Positions 51,652 to 63,064 of a stretch of 64,000 nt of DNA are shown piece after piece. The notes beneath the pieces were generated by a model that did no database searches, was not told where the DNA came from, and was given only the letters and a program-made list of their open reading frames with translations. Both the position numbers and the translations under genes were made by a program. The stretch comes from Limnohabitans sp. (GTDB lineage Bacteria > Pseudomonadota > Gammaproteobacteria > Burkholderiales > Burkholderiaceae_C). Within the stretch, counting starts at the first letter, position 1. Each line of letters opens with the position of its first letter. The stretch covers positions 62,001-126,000 of the forward strand of contig NZ_JAAVVW010000003.1 of the NCBI RefSeq assembly GCF_023910625.1. Direction: 5' to 3'.

Positions 51652-53163
51652 ATGACCACATCCCACTCTGCACCCCTCGGCCACCTCATCAACGGCCAGC
51701 GCGTGGTCGGCGGTAGCCGCAGCCAACCCGTTTTTAACCCCGCAACGGGACAGGCTGAAACCACCGTTATGCTGGCCGACAAGACGACGGTCGAAGCGGC
51801 CATTACCGCCGCTCAAGCTGCGTTTACCAGCTGGCGCAACACACCTCCGCTCAAACGAGCCCGCGTGATGTCCTCGCTCAAGGTCCTGCTGGAGCAACAC
51901 GCCGACGAACTGTGCGAAATGATCACTCGCGAACACGGAAAGGTGTTGAGCGATGCCATGGGCGAGTTGCAACGCGGGATCGAGAACGTCGAATACGCGT
52001 CCTACGCAACGGAGTTGCTTAAGGGTGAGCACAGCAAAAACGTAGGTCCGGCCATTGACTCCTGGAGTGAGTTCCAGCCGCTGGGTGTGGCAGCGGGCAT
52101 CACACCTTTTAACTTTCCGGCCATGGTGCCTTTGTGGATGTGGCCAATGGCCGTGGCCTGTGGCAACACATTTGTGCTCAAACCCTCCGAGCGCGACCCC
52201 ACCAGCGCACTGCGTATCGCTGAGCTGGCCTTGGAGGCGGGTTTGCCGCCGGGTGTCCTTAATGTGGTCAACGGTGACAAAGAGGCGGTCGACACATTGC
52301 TTCAAGATCCCCGCATCAAAGCCGTGAGTTTTGTTGGCTCGACTCCCATTGCCGAGTATATCTACAGCGAGGGTTGCAAACACGGTAAGCGGGTTCAGGC
52401 CTTGGGGGGTGCCAAGAACCACGCAGTGGTGATGCCCGACGCCGACGTGCCCAATGCGGTGAATGCGCTCATGGGCGCCGCCTTTGGTTCGTGCGGCGAG
52501 CGCTGTATGGCCATTCCTCTGGTGGTCGCTGTGGGCGACGAAACGGCCGATGCGGTGCTTGCTGGCCTAAAGACCGAATTGGCCAAGATGAGGCTGGGTT
52601 CGGGATTCGATGCCCAAAGTGACATGGGGCCTTTGGTGACCCGGGCGCACTTTGATAAGGTCAAGGGCTACGTGGATCAAGGCGTCAAAGAGGGTGCTTT
52701 GTTGTTGGTCGATGGTCGTGGGGCGAAGGTGGCCGGTCACGAAGCTGGCTACTTCCTCGGCCCTTGTCTGTTTGATCACGTGAAACCCGGGATGACTATT
52801 TATCTTGAAGAAATATTTGGCCCGGTGTTGGGCGTGGTGCGAGTGAAGACGCTTCAGGAGGCCATGGATATGATCAATGACCACGAATACGGCAACGGCA
52901 CTTGCATATTCACCCGCGATGGTGAAGCTGCGCGCTACTTCACCGACAACATCCAGGTCGGCATGGTGGGTGTAAACGTGCCCCTGCCTGTACCGGTGGC
53001 GTATCACTCATTCGGGGGGTGGAAACGCAGCCTGTTCGGTGATTTGCACGCCTACGGCCCGGACGCGGTGCGCTTTTACACGAAACGAAAAACAATCACC
53101 CAGCGCTGGCCAGCGGCTGGTGTGCGAGAGGGTACGGTGTTTGCCTTCCCGTCCAGCCGCTGA
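51652..53163 (+). CDS. mmsA: (Methyl)malonate-semialdehyde dehydrogenase, CoA-acylating
   Basis: The 503-residue aldehyde dehydrogenase converts malonate semialdehyde to acetyl-CoA and methylmalonate semialdehyde to propionyl-CoA. HLINGQRV begins the family; GITPFNFPAMVPLWMWPMAV and the catalytic Cys in SCGERCMAIP identify the MMSDH subgroup, and VGVNVPLPVPVAYHSFGGWK is near the end. I start at MTTSHSAPLGHL behind a GAGAGG box. It completes the beta-alanine branch of the pathway. Confidence 0.94.
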   Translation: MTTSHSAPLGHLINGQRVVGGSRSQPVFNPATGQAETTVMLADKTTVEAAITAAQAAFTSWRNTPPLKRARVMSSLKVLLEQHADELCEMITREHGKVLSDAMGELQRGIENVEYASYATELLKGEHSKNVGPAIDSWSEFQPLGVAAGITPFNFPAMVPLWMWPMAVACGNTFVLKPSERDPTSALRIAELALEAGLPPGVLNVVNGDKEAVDTLLQDPRIKAVSFVGSTPIAEYIYSEGCKHGKRVQALGGAKNHAVVMPDADVPNAVNALMGAAFGSCGERCMAIPLVVAVGDETADAVLAGLKTELAKMRLGSGFDAQSDMGPLVTRAHFDKVKGYVDQGVKEGALLLVDGRGAKVAGHEAGYFLGPCLFDHVKPGMTIYLEEIFGPVLGVVRVKTLQEAMDMINDHEYGNGTCIFTRDGEAARYFTDNIQVGMVGVNVPLPVPVAYHSFGGWKRSLFGDLHAYGPDAVRFYTKRKTITQRWPAAGVREGTVFAFPSSR

Positions 53164-53205
53164 CTACCGCGCGCCACCACAGCCCGCGTACCACGCCAAT
53201 CGTGG

Positions 53206-53901
53206 TCAAGCCGTCAGCGACTTCAACACCATGTGGGTGATCAAGTCGCTGGCCGTCTCATAGTCGCTATCTTCAAGCGCGGGCTTGTTCAAAAAAAAGG
53301 CAAATTGAGTCGACAGATCAGCGTAGGCCTGGGTGCTGGCCCAGATCACAAACATCAGATGGGTGAAATCGACGCGCGCGATCTTTCCCTGCTTGGCCCA
53401 ACGCTCGAAGCTGCGCACATCCGCACGCAGCTTGGGCAGCACCTGTTGGATCAGTTTGTCTCCAAACAGCGGAGCCCCACTCATCACCTCCCTTGTGAAC
53501 ACCGCAGAACCAAAAGGGCGCTCTTTGGAAAAGCGCAGTTTGGCGCGCACGTAGCGGCTCACCGCCGTCGCTGGATCGATGGACCGAGCCATGTCTTCCA
53601 TGTGCGCGAGCCAAGATGCCAAAACATCATCCAGCACCGCAGCGTAAAGATCTTGTTTGTTGCTGTAGTAGTACAGCATGTTCTGGCGGCTCACCCCCAT
53701 GGTCGCAGCGATGGTCTCTAGCGAAGCGCCTTCAAATCCAAACCGCGCGAACTGACGTTCAGCCTCAGCCAAGATGAGGCGTTGTTTTTTGAGGCGCGAG
53801 ACACTTGGTGAATTTTTGTCACCCTTGAGCTCTGGGGCTGTGGAGTCGGCTGGAGGGGGCGACTTTTTAACGGAAGGTCGAGGTAAAGATGGTGCAGACA
53901 T
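53206..53901 (-). CDS. TetR-family regulator, RutR-like
   Basis: The 231-residue regulator has a Pro/Ser-rich N-terminal extension, a TetR helix-turn-helix (about 38-85: RLILAEAERQFARFGFEGAS then TIAATMGVSRQNMLYYYSNK) and a ligand-binding domain resembling RutR (FGSAVFTREVMSGAPLFGDK, WASTQAYADLSTQFAFF). RutR senses uracil in E. coli. This one is divergent from preT with two tandem dyads between them, so it probably represses the pyrimidine degradation operon until uracil or thymine binds. Confidence 0.9.
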   Translation of the reverse strand: MSAPSLPRPSVKKSPPPADSTAPELKGDKNSPSVSRLKKQRLILAEAERQFARFGFEGASLETIAATMGVSRQNMLYYYSNKQDLYAAVLDDVLASWLAHMEDMARSIDPATAVSRYVRAKLRFSKERPFGSAVFTREVMSGAPLFGDKLIQQVLPKLRADVRSFERWAKQGKIARVDFTHLMFVIWASTQAYADLSTQFAFFLNKPALEDSDYETASDLITHMVLKSLTA

Positions 53902-53973
53902 GGGGCCATTTTCCGGGATACGGCAGAAATTTTCACGGCCTCATGTTAATGACCGTTGGCTTGTTGGCGAGGG

Positions 53974-54011
53974 TTTTTACCAGTTTGTAAATTTTTACCA
54001 ATGAGTAAAAA
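53974..54011. promoter_or_regulatory. Two tandem dyads: probable TetR operators
   Basis: Dyad 1 is TTTAC (53976-53980), a 6-bp spacer and GTAAA (53987-53991). Dyad 2 is TTTTTAC (53992-53998), a 6-bp spacer and GTAAAAA (54005-54011), a perfect 7-bp match. They are 18 bp apart, about two helical turns, and lie between the TetR gene and preT. The half-site TTTACCA resembles the core of RutR-type sites. Confidence 0.65.
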
Positions 54012-54070
54012 TTTAATATCGCATAAAGCGATAGGCCGCTAACCCACTCACCAACTTCCTCTCAACTACG

Positions 54071-55423
54071 ATGAACACACCTGCTTCCAGTGCCTGTGGT
54101 CTGCACGCAGCGAGACTGAACCTCGCAGACTATGCTGTCAACTTTGGCGATGCACACCCCAACCTGAGCCGCTCGCAAGCGCTCATTGAAGCCGAGCGCT
54201 GTTACTACTGTTTTGACGCACCGTGTCAAACCGCTTGTCCGACTGGCATCGATATTCCCTCATTCATTCATCGCATCGCGCAAGACAACAACCGTGGCGC
54301 TGCAAAAACCATCCTGACAGCCAACCCACTGGGGGGCATGTGCGCGCGGGTTTGTCCGACCGAGGTTTTGTGTGAGCAAGCTTGTGTGCGCAACACCAAT
54401 GAAGAGAAGCCGGTGGAGATCGGCGCTTTGCAGCGATATGCAACAGATGCGTATTTTGATAACCCTGGCGAACCATTGTTCTCCCGTGCGACCTCCAGCG
54501 GCTTTCGCATCGCTGTGGTGGGCGCTGGGCCGGCGGGCTTGGCTTGCGCACATGGACTCGCGCGTCTCGGTCATTCGGTGGAGCTTTTTGACGCCAATCC
54601 GAAGCTGGGGGGGTTGAATGAATACGGCCTGGCCACCTACAAAACTGCGGGCGATTTTGCGCAAAAGGAAATTGCGTGGCTCTTGTCCATTGGTGGTATC
54701 ACTGTCCATGCGGCACAAGCCTTGGGAAGCGACTTCACGCTCGAGAGTTTGCTTGGCCAGTTTGATGCAGTCTTCCTGGGTCTGGGCATGCAAGGGGTAA
54801 ACGCACTAGGTGTGCCCGCCACAGGGTTATCAGCGGTACGCGATGCTGTGGAGTTCATCGCCGAATTGCGCCAAAGTGATCCTGCACAGGTGCCAGTGGG
54901 CAATCGTGTGGTGGTCATTGGTGGGGGCATGACAGCGGTCGATGCCGCTGTGCAGGCTCGACTCTTGGGCGCCAGGGAAGTGACCATGGTCTACCGGCGC
55001 GGTGTGCAAGCCATGTCGGCTTCAACGGTCGAGCAAGCCTGGGCACAAACCCATGGGGTGACGATTCGTCACTGGGCAGCACCGAAAGAGGTGTTGAGCG
55101 ACAACGGACAACTCATTGGCGTGCGCTTCGCCACCACAGCTCTGGTGGAGGGTAATTTGGTCGAGGTTGGCGAAGAATTCACTCTTGAAGCCGACATGGT
55201 GCTAAAGGCCATCGGTCAGACATACCTAGCGCAGCCGGTGGGCAGCGCCATCGAATTGAAGGCTGGTCGCATCGCGACAGACGAGCATGGTCGCACCAAC
55301 CACTCAAGGGTCTGGGCCGGGGGTGACTGCCGTTTTGGAGGCAAGGACTTGACGGTGGAGGCCGTCGAGCACGGCAAAGTCGCCGCTATATCCATCGATG
55401 CAACATTGCGCGCAGGCGCCTGA
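54071..55423 (+). CDS. preT: NAD-dependent dihydropyrimidine dehydrogenase subunit PreT
   Basis: The 450-residue flavoprotein passes electrons between NAD(H) and PreA. The N-terminal iron-sulfur domain shows CYYCFDAPCQTACPTGIDIP and CARVCPTEVLCEQACV. The FAD site is VVGAGPAGLACAHGLARLG, and the NAD site is VVVIGGGMTAVDAAVQARLL. The order PreT-PreA is that of bacterial dihydropyrimidine dehydrogenase, the first step of reductive uracil/thymine degradation. It begins the operon behind the TetR operators; preA follows after 10 bp. Confidence 0.95.
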   Translation: MNTPASSACGLHAARLNLADYAVNFGDAHPNLSRSQALIEAERCYYCFDAPCQTACPTGIDIPSFIHRIAQDNNRGAAKTILTANPLGGMCARVCPTEVLCEQACVRNTNEEKPVEIGALQRYATDAYFDNPGEPLFSRATSSGFRIAVVGAGPAGLACAHGLARLGHSVELFDANPKLGGLNEYGLATYKTAGDFAQKEIAWLLSIGGITVHAAQALGSDFTLESLLGQFDAVFLGLGMQGVNALGVPATGLSAVRDAVEFIAELRQSDPAQVPVGNRVVVIGGGMTAVDAAVQARLLGAREVTMVYRRGVQAMSASTVEQAWAQTHGVTIRHWAAPKEVLSDNGQLIGVRFATTALVEGNLVEVGEEFTLEADMVLKAIGQTYLAQPVGSAIELKAGRIATDEHGRTNHSRVWAGGDCRFGGKDLTVEAVEHGKVAAISIDATLRAGA

Positions 55424-55433
55424 AAGAAATACC

Positions 55434-56732
55434 ATGGCCAACCTATTTTCTAACTTCATTGGCATCAAAAGCCCCAATCCCTTTTGGCTCGCATCGGCAC
55501 CACCGACCGACAAAGAGATCAATGTCTGCCGAGCGTTTGAGGCCGGTTGGGGGGGTGTGGTCTGGAAGACCTTGGGTCAAGATCCAGCGGTTGTCAACGT
55601 CAACGGGCCGCGCTACTCGACCCTGATGTCTCAAGACAGGAGAGTGATTGGCCTCAACAACATAGAACTCATCACCGATAGATCGCTGCAGACTAATTTG
55701 GATGAAATACGCCGAGTCAAGCGCAATTGGCCAGATCGTGCTCTCGTGGTCTCGTTGATGGTGCCAGTTGATGAGCAAGCCTGGAAAACCATCTTGACTA
55801 AGGTCGAAGACGTTGGGGCCGACGGGATAGAGTGCAACTTTGGATGCCCGCATGGCATGAGCGAACGCGGCATGGGTGCGGCTGTGGGTCAGGTGCCAGA
55901 ATACATTCAGCAAATCGCTGAATGGTGCAAAAAATACTCCAAACTGCCCACCATCGTTAAGCTCACGCCCAACATCACAGATGTGCGTTTTCCTGCCAGA
56001 GCTGCCAAAGCAGGGGGGGCTGACGCGGTGAGCTTGATCAACACCATCAACTCAGTAATGGGCGTTGACCTTGAACGCATGACCATGACACCGAATACGG
56101 ATGGCTGGGGATCACACGGGGGCTACTGCGGTCCAGCTGTCAAGCCGATTGCGCTGAACATGACCGCCGAGATCGCGCGCGACCCGTTGACCGCAGGATT
56201 GCCTATCTCGGGTATCGGCGGCATCACGACCTGGCGCGATGCCGCCGAGTTCATCGCTCTGGGATGCGGCAACGTGCAAGTCTGTACCGCCGCCATGGTG
56301 TATGGATTCAAGATCGTGCAGGACATGTGCGACGGTCTGTCCAACTTCATGGACCAGCATGGTTACACCAGCATCGAAGATTTTCGGGGCAAAGCCGTTC
56401 CGACGGTCAAAGACTGGAAACTGCTTAATCTCAACCACATTGAAAAAGCTGTCATAAACCAAGACAGTTGCATCAAATGTGGACGATGTCATGTGGTGTG
56501 TGAAGACACTTCGCACCAAGCGATTTTTGCCACTAAAAATGGCCAGCGTCATTTCGAAGTGAATGAGGCAGAGTGCGTCGGATGCAACCTGTGCGTCTCC
56601 ATCTGTCCAGTGCCAGAGACGCTGACCATGCGTGCTTTAAAGCCAGGCGAGGTCGATGCGCGCACTGGAAAAAGTGTCAGCGGTGAGTACGCTAACTGGA
56701 CCACACATCCCAATAATCCTTTGGCTGCTTGA
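55434..56732 (+). CDS. preA: NAD-dependent dihydropyrimidine dehydrogenase subunit PreA
   Basis: The 432-residue subunit holds the FMN TIM barrel that reduces uracil or thymine to the dihydro form. NPFWLASAPPTDKEINVCRA, ECNFGCPHGMSERGMGAAVG, TPNITDV and ISGIGGITTWRDAAEFI match the DPD family. The C-terminal ferredoxin domain has two 4Fe-4S sets, CIKCGRCHVVCEDTSHQAI and CVGCNLCVSICPVP. I start at MANLFSNFIG, where homology begins. It works as a complex with PreT. Confidence 0.96.
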   Translation: MANLFSNFIGIKSPNPFWLASAPPTDKEINVCRAFEAGWGGVVWKTLGQDPAVVNVNGPRYSTLMSQDRRVIGLNNIELITDRSLQTNLDEIRRVKRNWPDRALVVSLMVPVDEQAWKTILTKVEDVGADGIECNFGCPHGMSERGMGAAVGQVPEYIQQIAEWCKKYSKLPTIVKLTPNITDVRFPARAAKAGGADAVSLINTINSVMGVDLERMTMTPNTDGWGSHGGYCGPAVKPIALNMTAEIARDPLTAGLPISGIGGITTWRDAAEFIALGCGNVQVCTAAMVYGFKIVQDMCDGLSNFMDQHGYTSIEDFRGKAVPTVKDWKLLNLNHIEKAVINQDSCIKCGRCHVVCEDTSHQAIFATKNGQRHFEVNEAECVGCNLCVSICPVPETLTMRALKPGEVDARTGKSVSGEYANWTTHPNNPLAA

Positions 56733-56834
56733 GCCAAGGCAACTCGTCGGAAATACCAGAGCAAAATTTCATGGGATGCTTTGGTTATTGCAGCCCCAAA
56801 CCCATGTCACCTTTAAACACAAAAGGATATCGCA

Positions 56835-58238
56835 ATGAGTCAAGATTTAAGCAATGAGGATCTCCAGCCAACCACTCCTGCACAACGAACTTGGCGTTGG
56901 CAAGATTTCACAGCGTTGTGGATTGGCATGGTCGTGTGCGTGCCCACCTACACCATGGCCAGCTCCATGCTGGATCAAGGTTTTACTTGGCAAATGGCGA
57001 TCATGCTGGTTCTGATAGCCAACGGTATTGTGTTGGTGCCCATGATCTTGATCGGCAAGGTGGGGCCTAAACATGGCATTCCATTTCCTGTTCTGGCTCG
57101 GGCTTCCTTTGGCGTCAAGGGTGCTAGTTTACCGGCCGTGCTGCGCGGGCTGGTGGCTTGCGGTTGGTTTTCAATCAATTGTTACTTTGGCGCCTTGGCA
57201 TTGCATGGATTCTTGAACTTGCTCGGTGCCAATTTGGCAGGCCCGGCAGATGGTTCCACCATCAGCACATCACAATTTATGTGCTTTTTAGCCTTTTGGT
57301 TGGTGCATATTTACTTCATTTGGAACGGGGTGGAATCGATACGAAAGCTAGAGGTGGTTGCAGCTCCATTGATGGTGTTGGCCTCGGTGGCTTTGGTGGT
57401 GTGGGCATTCATAAATGTATCCCCAAGCCAGATTTTTAATCTGCCCGCAAAGGTGGTCGAAGGTGGGCCCAAGACTTGGGCGGCATTGACAGGGCTGGTG
57501 GGCTTTTGGGCCACGCTGGCTTTGAATATTCCTGACTTCACCCGCTTTGCCAAATCGCAGAGTGCTCAGATCAAGGGACAGGCTATTGGTTTGCCAATCC
57601 CCATGGCTTTGTTCTCAATGGTTGGGGTAATTGGGTTTTCAGTGTCACAGATTTTGTATGGCAAAGCGCAGCTCTTCCCAGACGGTTTGCTGACGCAGAT
57701 GGGCACTTTTGCCGCAGGTGTTGGATTGTTGGTGATTTTACTGGCCAACCTGACCACCAATGTGGCTGCAAACCTGGTCTCACCTTCTTACGACTTCAGT
57801 CAAGTGGCGCCCAAAAAGATCAGCTTCCGAACCGGTGGATTGATTGCTGCAGGTATTGGCTTGTTGTTCATGCCTTGGAAGCTCCTGGCTACATCTGGCG
57901 GTTATTTGTTCACATGGCTTGGCGGTTACGGTACCTTGTTGGGTGCGATTGCTGGTATTTTGCTGGTCGACTATTACCTTGTGCGAAAGACCGAGTTGAA
58001 TGTGCCTGACCTCTATGAGCGGAATGGCGAATACGAATACAGCAATGGTTGGAACTTTAATGCAATCGTTGCGTTTGCGTTGGGCGTGTTGCCTTGTTTG
58101 CCCGGCTATATGGTTGTCTCGGGCATCTTAAATGCCACGAGTGTGGCAGCTTTCTGGGTGGACCTTTATAGCTTTGGCTGGTTCTTGAGCTTGTTCTTGG
58201 CTGGCGGCTACTATTTCTTGACGACCAAAAAACAATAG
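56835..58238 (+). CDS. NCS1-family nucleobase/hydantoin permease
   Basis: The 467-residue transporter has about twelve membrane helices. NCS1 features are WRWQDFTALWIGMVVCVPTY at the N-terminus, GKVGPKHGIPFPVLARASFG in the loop after helix 2 and NIPDFTRFAKSQ in the middle. It probably imports uracil, thymine, dihydropyrimidines or hydantoins with sodium or protons. It lies between preA and the dihydropyrimidinase gene, 102 bp after the former and 12 bp before the latter. The exact substrate is inferred from context. Confidence 0.92.
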   Translation: MSQDLSNEDLQPTTPAQRTWRWQDFTALWIGMVVCVPTYTMASSMLDQGFTWQMAIMLVLIANGIVLVPMILIGKVGPKHGIPFPVLARASFGVKGASLPAVLRGLVACGWFSINCYFGALALHGFLNLLGANLAGPADGSTISTSQFMCFLAFWLVHIYFIWNGVESIRKLEVVAAPLMVLASVALVVWAFINVSPSQIFNLPAKVVEGGPKTWAALTGLVGFWATLALNIPDFTRFAKSQSAQIKGQAIGLPIPMALFSMVGVIGFSVSQILYGKAQLFPDGLLTQMGTFAAGVGLLVILLANLTTNVAANLVSPSYDFSQVAPKKISFRTGGLIAAGIGLLFMPWKLLATSGGYLFTWLGGYGTLLGAIAGILLVDYYLVRKTELNVPDLYERNGEYEYSNGWNFNAIVAFALGVLPCLPGYMVVSGILNATSVAAFWVDLYSFGWFLSLFLAGGYYFLTTKKQ

Positions 58239-59702
<1,464 letters not shown>

Positions 59703-59711
59703 GACAAAACC

Positions 59712-60983
59712 ATGAACCCCAATATCACCAGCAACAACGGCACATCACCAATCCGAATCAACAGCCAACGCTTGTGGGATTCACTCATGGAGCTGGCGAA
59801 AATTGGTGCCACACCCAAGGGTGGTGTGTGTCGTTTGGCATTGACCGAGCTTGATAAAGAGGGGCGGGACTTGGTGTCGCGCTGGGCGCGAGAATCCGGC
59901 ATGACCGTCACCATTGACAAAATTGGCAATGGCTTCTTGCGTCGCCCTGGGCGTAACAACGACTTGCCCCCGGTGATGACCGGTAGCCACATAGATACTC
60001 AGCCTACAGGCGGTAAGTTCGATGGCAACTACGGCGTACTGGCTGGCTTGGAAGTGGTGCGCACACTCAATGACCACAATATAGAAACCGAAGCGCCGAT
60101 CGAGGTCGCTTGGTGGACCAACGAGGAGGGCTCTCGCTTTGTGCCGGTGATGATGGGGTCGGGCGTGTTCGCCAAAGCCTTCACGCTGGAACACGCCTAC
60201 GCTGCCAAAGATACCGAAGGCAAAGGCGTGAAAGAAGAGCTTGAGCGCATCGGATACATCGGCACTGAAGAGCCTGGCGACCACCCCATTGGCAGTTACT
60301 TCGAGACCCACATCGAACAAGGCCCAGTGCTGGAAGACAATGACGTCACCATTGGCGTAGTGACCGGTGTGCTTGGAATTCGCTGGTTTGACTGCACTGT
60401 CACCGGTATGGAAGCTCACGCTGGCCCAACCCCCATGGGGTTGAGAAGAGATGCGCTACAAGCATCCTCCCGCATCATGCAAGAAGTCGTAGCAAGTGCA
60501 TTGCGCCACGCGCCGCACGGTCGTGGAACGGTTGGTATGGTGCGTGTCCATCCCAACAGCCGTAACGTCATTCCAGGTGCCGTGACTTTCACCATCGACT
60601 TGCGCAACAGCAGCGACACCCTAGTCGATCAAATGACCGCTGAAGTGAAGGCCTTTGCGCAAAAGGTGTCCCAGGAAACAGGCTGCAGTATTGAGATTGT
60701 GCCCACCTCCAGTTATCCGGCGCAGTCCTTCAGCCCCGACTGCATCAATGCGGTGGAGCGCGCGGCAACGGCCCTAGGTTATTCCCACATGCCAGCAGTC
60801 AGCGGCGCTGGACACGACGCCGTTTACATGGCCCGCCTGGCACCCGCTGGCATGATTTTCATTCCCTGCAAAGACGGTATTAGCCACAACGAAATCGAAG
60901 ACGCCAAGCCTGAGCACATCACCGCAGGCTGCAACGTGCTACTGCACGCGATGCTGGAAAAAGCGGGTATTGCACAGGCCTAA
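59712..60983 (+). CDS. Zn-dependent N-carbamoyl-beta-alanine amidohydrolase (M20 family)
   Basis: The 423-residue hydrolase belongs to the M20/M28-like carbamoylase/allantoate amidohydrolase family. Metal and active-site blocks are GSHIDTQPTGGKFDGNYGVL, EVAWWTNEEGSRF and YFETHIEQGPVLE, with AGHDAVYMARLAPAGMIFIP near the end. In this operon the likely reaction is cleavage of N-carbamoyl-beta-alanine to beta-alanine, CO2 and ammonia. Related enzymes act on allantoate or N-carbamoyl amino acids, so the substrate rests on context. It starts 9 bp after the dihydropyrimidinase. Confidence 0.92.
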   Translation: MNPNITSNNGTSPIRINSQRLWDSLMELAKIGATPKGGVCRLALTELDKEGRDLVSRWARESGMTVTIDKIGNGFLRRPGRNNDLPPVMTGSHIDTQPTGGKFDGNYGVLAGLEVVRTLNDHNIETEAPIEVAWWTNEEGSRFVPVMMGSGVFAKAFTLEHAYAAKDTEGKGVKEELERIGYIGTEEPGDHPIGSYFETHIEQGPVLEDNDVTIGVVTGVLGIRWFDCTVTGMEAHAGPTPMGLRRDALQASSRIMQEVVASALRHAPHGRGTVGMVRVHPNSRNVIPGAVTFTIDLRNSSDTLVDQMTAEVKAFAQKVSQETGCSIEIVPTSSYPAQSFSPDCINAVERAATALGYSHMPAVSGAGHDAVYMARLAPAGMIFIPCKDGISHNEIEDAKPEHITAGCNVLLHAMLEKAGIAQA

Positions 60984-61090
60984 CTTTGCGCCCGAACGCA
61001 CGCTTGAAAAGTCATTTGCTTTTGATGGCTTTGTCGGCGACAAGTTGACTTGACTGACTCCAAATCCTCATCAAAGCATCAGGAATACTT

Positions 61091-62206
61091 ATGAAAATAG
61101 GACTACCGAAAGAAATTAAGAACAACGAATATCGTGTGGGTCTCACGCCAGAGGCAGTGTTGGAGTTGACCCAGGCTGGGCATCAGGTGGCAGTGGAGCA
61201 CAGTGCCGGTATGGGAATAGGCTGTAGCGACAACGAATACATTCAGTCAGGTGCATGCATCATGGCGACCGCTGCAGAGATATTTGAATTCGGTGAAATG
61301 ATTGTGAAGGTGAAAGAGCCGCAGCCCCAGGAGTGCAAGCTGCTAAGGCCGGGGCAAATTCTGTTTACCTATTTGCATTTGGCTCCAGATGTCCAGCAAA
61401 CCGATTTATTGCTCGCCTCGGGCTGCACAGCGATTGCCTATGAAACAGTGACCGATGCACAAGGCAGACTGCCCCTGCTCGCGCCAATGAGCGAAGTGGC
61501 TGGGCGCATGTCCATCCAAGTGGGGGCAGCAGCGCTGCAAAAACCCAATGGCGGTCGCGGCATCTTGCTCGGCGGAGTTCCGGGTACGCCGCCCGCCAAC
61601 GTCGTGATTTTTGGCGGAGGTGTTGTCGGCACGCACGCGGCGAAAATGGCGGTTGGCATGGGCGCTCGCGTATCCATTGTTGACTCATTTATTCCGAGAC
61701 TGCGTCAATTGGATGATATTTTTGGCGCTGCCGTCAGCACACGTTTTCCGAGTCACGCCACCACTCAAGAGCTACTCGCCGATGCAGATCTGGTGATTGG
61801 CGCGGCCTTGGTGCCGGGTGCCAACGCACCAAAGCTGGTCAGGCGCAGCGATTTGTCGAATATGAAATCAGGTGCGGTACTGGTCGATGTGTCCATTGAT
61901 CAGGGTGGATGCTTTGAAACTTCCAGAGCCACGACACACGATGCCCCCACTTTTATTGTTGACGGCATCGTGCATTATTGCGTGGCCAATATGCCTGGCG
62001 CGGTGGCGCGAACATCGACGTTCGCTCTGAACAACGCAACCATTCCTTATGTGCTCAAACTCGCCCAATTTGGCTGGAAAGCGTCCTGTCAACAAGACTT
62101 AGGGTTGCTCGGAGGGCTCAATGTTCATGCGGGTAAGCTCTATTGTCCGCCCGTGGGAGCTGCACAAGGGAGACCTAACTTGCAACCCTTGGACGCGCTT
62201 AAATAA
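61091..62206 (+). CDS. ald: Alanine dehydrogenase
   Basis: The 371-residue enzyme oxidises L-alanine to pyruvate and ammonia with [23 protein letters not shown] starts the family. The catalytic Lys and His lie in [10 protein letters not shown] and FTYLHLAPD; the NAD site is [20 protein letters not shown]. Placed behind the pyrimidine genes, it would regenerate the pyruvate used by the beta-alanine transaminase and release the nitrogen as ammonia. A 107-bp gap leaves room for its own promoter. Confidence 0.96.
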   Translation: MKIGLPKEIKNNEYRVGLTPEAVLELTQAGHQVAVEHSAGMGIGCSDNEYIQSGACIMATAAEIFEFGEMIVKVKEPQPQECKLLRPGQILFTYLHLAPDVQQTDLLLASGCTAIAYETVTDAQGRLPLLAPMSEVAGRMSIQVGAAALQKPNGGRGILLGGVPGTPPANVVIFGGGVVGTHAAKMAVGMGARVSIVDSFIPRLRQLDDIFGAAVSTRFPSHATTQELLADADLVIGAALVPGANAPKLVRRSDLSNMKSGAVLVDVSIDQGGCFETSRATTHDAPTFIVDGIVHYCVANMPGAVARTSTFALNNATIPYVLKLAQFGWKASCQQDLGLLGGLNVHAGKLYCPPVGAAQGRPNLQPLDALK

Positions 62207-62230
62207 TCAACGATTTTCAATTCGGTTTGG

Positions 62231-62689
62231 GTGGATCTGTGGCCTCCACTGCGATTTCGTTTTACTCGATTGAAAAGGCCAAGCGTTGTGGTTCAGGTCT
62301 TCTTGCAAACCAACCGATTTCGCAAAGAGCTGACCCAGTACATGCCCGGTCTGGTCGTGCCTCTGCCCTACCCGACGAACGACAGCCTGGAGTTCTACCG
62401 TTGGGCCAGTTACCTGTGCGAGCGCATCTTCAAACCCGACTACCAGTACAAAAAGGCCGGGATCATGCTCAGTGAGATCACACCGGTCACGCGTAAGCAA
62501 GGCGACTTGCTGGAGCCCGAGACAACCTGCAGCGCTAACCTAATGCAAGTGCTTGACACGCTGAACCAGCGCTATGGACGTGGGACGGTGAAGGTGTCAA
62601 CGCAAGGAGCATTCAAGGGCTGGCAGATGCGGCTGGAGAGGATCTCGCCGAATGACACGGTATGTTGGCAGGAGATTCCAGTCGTTTGA
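62231..62689 (+). pseudogene. umuC: C-terminal fragment of UmuC (DNA polymerase V)
   Basis: From about residue 20 the frame reads VVVQVFLQTNRFRKELTQYM, VPLPYPTNDSLEFYRWASYL, YQYKKAGIMLSEITPVTRKQ and LNQRYGRGTVKVSTQGAFKG, ending CWQEIPVV. This matches the last third of UmuC (V-x-x-F-x-QTNRF, Y-x-YKKAG-x-ML, RGTVK, W-x-E-x-PVV). The front two thirds, including the polymerase active site, are missing, so the gene is not functional. Confidence 0.82.
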
Positions 62690-62776
62690 AATTCAGGAGT
62701 CGACTGATTTGTGTGGCGGAAACCATACAACCAAAAAATCTTGATCGTTAAACGGATAACAGGCAACATCCAGCCA

Positions 62777-63046
62777 ATGGCTATTCAATCTTTCGCGTGC
62801 GCCGAGACCCAGGAGCTTTTCACCACTGGACGGAATCCACGATTTGCCAACATCAAAAAAGTTGCCGAACGAAAGCTGGTCCAGCTGGATGCTGCTCCTT
62901 CATTGAACTTCATGCGGGCACCACCAGGCAATGACCTCAAGGAGTACGACGGCGCATGGAACGTTCGGATCAACGGCCAATGGCGATTGACTTTCAGGTG
63001 GGGGCCGAGTGGTCCATTTGATGTCCTGATTGAAGACTCTCACTGA
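62777..63046 (+). CDS. higB: HigB-type toxin (RelE superfamily)
   Basis: The 89-residue protein matches HigB: MAIQSFACAETQELFTTGRN, FANIKKVAERKLVQLDAAPS, LNFMRAPPGNDLKEYDGAWN and VRINGQWRLTFRW. HigB toxins cleave mRNA at the ribosome. I start at MAIQSFA, where homology begins. The antitoxin reading frame starts 18 bp downstream and is frameshifted, which is unusual for an intact toxin. Confidence 0.88.
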   Translation: MAIQSFACAETQELFTTGRNPRFANIKKVAERKLVQLDAAPSLNFMRAPPGNDLKEYDGAWNVRINGQWRLTFRWGPSGPFDVLIEDSH

Positions 63047-63064
63047 CTGACGCAAAGGAACATC

